Positions 6,649 through 7,870 of a DNA stretch of 7,870 bases are shown here, piece by piece. This DNA is from Pseudomonadota bacterium (GTDB lineage Bacteria; Pseudomonadota; Alphaproteobacteria; Rhizobiales; Devosiaceae). Position 1 is the first letter of the stretch; every line of letters starts with the position of its first letter. The stretch lies in the NCBI GenBank assembly GCA_023433985.1, contig JAEYTN010000477.1:1-7870 (forward strand), given 5' to 3'. Made by a program: the position numbers and the translations under genes. The notes beneath the pieces are model-generated. The model was not told where the DNA came from. It did no database searches and saw only the letters and a list, made by a program, of their open reading frames with translations.

Positions 6649-7719
6649 CTAGTTGCCGAGGACCAGGACGTCGGTGGAGGCGATGCCGATGCGGACGCGG
6701 GCGCCGTGGGCAGGGGGCGGGGTGCGCTGGTCGTTGAAAGTGTCGAGGCTGATGGCGTTGCCGCCGATATCGACCTTCACGCGGATGACCGAGCCGAGGA
6801 AGTGGACCTCGGCAACGCGGCCCTCGAGCTCGATGTCGCGGGCGATGCCGTTGGCAAGGGTGACGGCTTCGGGGCGCATCGTCAGGGCAACCGCCTCGCC
6901 GTTGCGCAGCGAGGCGGGGAGCGCGGGAATGATGACGGTGGTGTTGCCGATGCTGACGGTGCGGGCGGCGGCGTCGGCGACCGTCGCGTTCAGCGTGTTG
7001 AGGTGGCCGACGAAGGTGGCGACGAACTTCGTGGCCGGCCGGTTGTAGATTTCGAACGGGGTGCCGAACTGCTCGACGTTGCCGGCATTCATCACGACGA
7101 TGCGGTCGGAGATGGAGAGGGCCTCCTCCTGGTCGTGCGTCACGAAGACGGTGGTGATGCCGAGCTCGCGCTGGATTTCGCGGATCTGCTCGCGCAGCGA
7201 GACGCGTATCTTGGCGTCGAGGGCGGAGAGCGGTTCGTCGAGCAGCAGCATGCGGGGATTGGGCGCCAGCGCGCGGGCGAGGGCGACGCGCTGCTGCTGG
7301 CCGCCGGAGAGCTCGAAGGGGTAGCGCTTGCCGAAGCCGGAAAGTCCGATCAGCTTCAGCATCTCCTCGACGCGGGCATCGCGCTGCGGCTTCGGCATGC
7401 CGGCGATCCTGAGGCCGAAGCCGATATTGTCAGCCACGGTCATGTTGGGAAACAGCGCGTAGGCCTGGAACACCATGCCGATCTTGCGCTGGTTGGGCGG
7501 CAGGCCGGTGAGGACCTTGCCCTCTACCGCAATGGAGCCGGAATTGGGCCGCTCGAAGCCGGCGACCATGCGCAGGATGGTGGTCTTGCCGCAGCCGGAG
7601 GGGCCGAGCAACGAGACGAACTCGCCCTTGTTGAAGCTCAGGTCGACGCTCTTCACCACCGGCGGATTGCTGCCGAAGGCTTTGACGAGCTTTTCGATGC
7701 GGAGGAATTCTTCCGGCAT
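6649..7719 (-). CDS. ABC importer ATP-binding protein, PotA/FbpC/PhnT-like with TOBE domain, 356 aa
   Basis: ATPase that powers a binding-protein-dependent importer at the inner face of the cytoplasmic membrane. Seen: Walker A GPSGCGKTT (39-47), Q-loop Gln85 in VFQAYALFPN, signature LSGGQQQR (137-144), Walker B MLLLDE (157-162), D-loop SALD (165-168) and switch His195 in VTHDQEEAL. All nucleotide-binding motifs are intact. Residues from about 240 form a C-terminal TOBE-type regulatory region with the characteristic LTMRPEAV. The length and the LFPNMTV and THDQEEALSISDRI stretches fit the spermidine/putrescine, ferric-iron and 2-aminoethylphosphonate group; the substrate cannot be told from this subunit. 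The ATG at 7719 is forced by the permease stop codon, which lies in the same frame only 3 nt upstream. AAGGA (7727-7731), inside the last permease codons, is the ribosome binding site, so translation of the two genes is probably coupled. Confidence 0.95.
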   Translation of the reverse strand: MPEEFLRIEKLVKAFGSNPPVVKSVDLSFNKGEFVSLLGPSGCGKTTILRMVAGFERPNSGSIAVEGKVLTGLPPNQRKIGMVFQAYALFPNMTVADNIGFGLRIAGMPKPQRDARVEEMLKLIGLSGFGKRYPFELSGGQQQRVALARALAPNPRMLLLDEPLSALDAKIRVSLREQIREIQRELGITTVFVTHDQEEALSISDRIVVMNAGNVEQFGTPFEIYNRPATKFVATFVGHLNTLNATVADAAARTVSIGNTTVIIPALPASLRNGEAVALTMRPEAVTLANGIARDIELEGRVAEVHFLGSVIRVKVDIGGNAISLDTFNDQRTPPPAHGARVRIGIASTDVLVLGN

Positions 7720-7722
7720 TGG

Positions 7723-7870
7723 TCAGTCCTTGCGGGCCGTTTTGGGGGCGAAGCGGGCGAGCAGCTGGATCATGCCCATGGCGCCCCAGGTGACGAGCAG
7801 CGAGATGATGGCGAGCGCCGACGGCTCGTAGGCGCGGTTGGTGCCGATTCCGACGAGATAGGGCCCGAAG
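7723..7870 (-). CDS. ABC importer permease, C-terminal 48 residues only
   Basis: Only the end of the gene lies in the window; the frame is open to the right edge. The residues include PYLVGIGTNRAYEPSALAI, then a hydrophobic segment of about 20 residues (LAIISLLVTWGAMGMIQLLA) and a short basic tail RFAPKTARKD. This pattern, a last membrane helix followed by a cytoplasmic positive end, is usual for BPD-type permeases of polyamine, iron or aminoethylphosphonate importers. The typical EAA loop that contacts the ATPase would lie outside the window. The stop is 3 nt from the ATPase start (TGACCAATG), which places both in one operon; further permease and binding-protein genes are expected beyond the right edge. 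The family call comes mainly from this linkage and hydrophobicity. Confidence 0.8.
   Translation of the reverse strand, partial: FGPYLVGIGTNRAYEPSALAIISLLVTWGAMGMIQLLARFAPKTARKD

Noticed and set aside
1..7870. Search by eye for tRNA, rRNA, CRISPR, riboswitch, transposase, integrase or toxin-antitoxin genes
   Set aside because: No regularly spaced direct repeats, tRNA-like cloverleaf ends, insertion-sequence ends or matching protein motifs were seen.

Overview
This is a high-GC bacterial window that reads like an alphaproteobacterium, most likely Hyphomicrobiales (a Devosia- or Rhizobium-like genome). The reasons are the GC-rich codon use, the transglutaminase/DUF2126 fusion protein common in that group, the style of the ABC importer and SseA proteins, and the C/G-rich palindromic intergenic repeats. 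The assignment rests on general resemblance, not a database search. No tRNA, rRNA, CRISPR array, transposase or phage gene is visible.

Layout. (1) Bases 1-2015, minus strand: the first 671 residues of a large protein with a bacterial transglutaminase-like module (Cys180/His229/Asp245) followed by a DUF2126 putative amidoligase domain, cut by the left edge. (2) Bases 2140-2406, minus strand: an 88-residue protein of unknown function with a strong ribosome binding site. (3) Bases 2407-2547: a divergent intergenic region carrying a near-perfect 16-bp LacI-type palindrome just before the next gene. (4) Bases 2548-5589, plus strand: a complete 1013-residue GH38 alpha-mannosidase, apparently cytoplasmic. 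(5) Bases 5592-5634: a perfect 15-bp-armed hairpin between convergent genes. (6) Bases 5657-6493, minus strand: 3-mercaptopyruvate sulfurtransferase (sseA type). (7) Bases 6494-6648: a hairpin-rich intergenic stretch that looks like a degraded dispersed repeat related to the hairpin in (5). (8) Bases 6649-7719 and 7723-7870, minus strand: an ABC importer ATPase and, 3 nt upstream of it, the C-terminal end of its permease.

How the parts fit. Three transcription units are apparent. The permease and ATPase form the distal part of an importer operon running leftward; sseA may be read through from it or have its own promoter. The alpha-mannosidase is a single plus-strand gene probably controlled by a LacI-family repressor encoded elsewhere, which suggests induction by a mannoside or related sugar. 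The 88-residue gene and the transglutaminase/DUF2126 gene run leftward and may be co-transcribed. The least understood part is the transglutaminase-amidoligase fusion, a family predicted to modify or ligate peptides, with the small uncharacterised gene directly upstream. The other genes belong to well-known families. Base composition follows the strand more than gene direction: the plus strand is G-rich throughout, so the plus-strand gene favours G-ending codons and the minus-strand genes C-ending ones.
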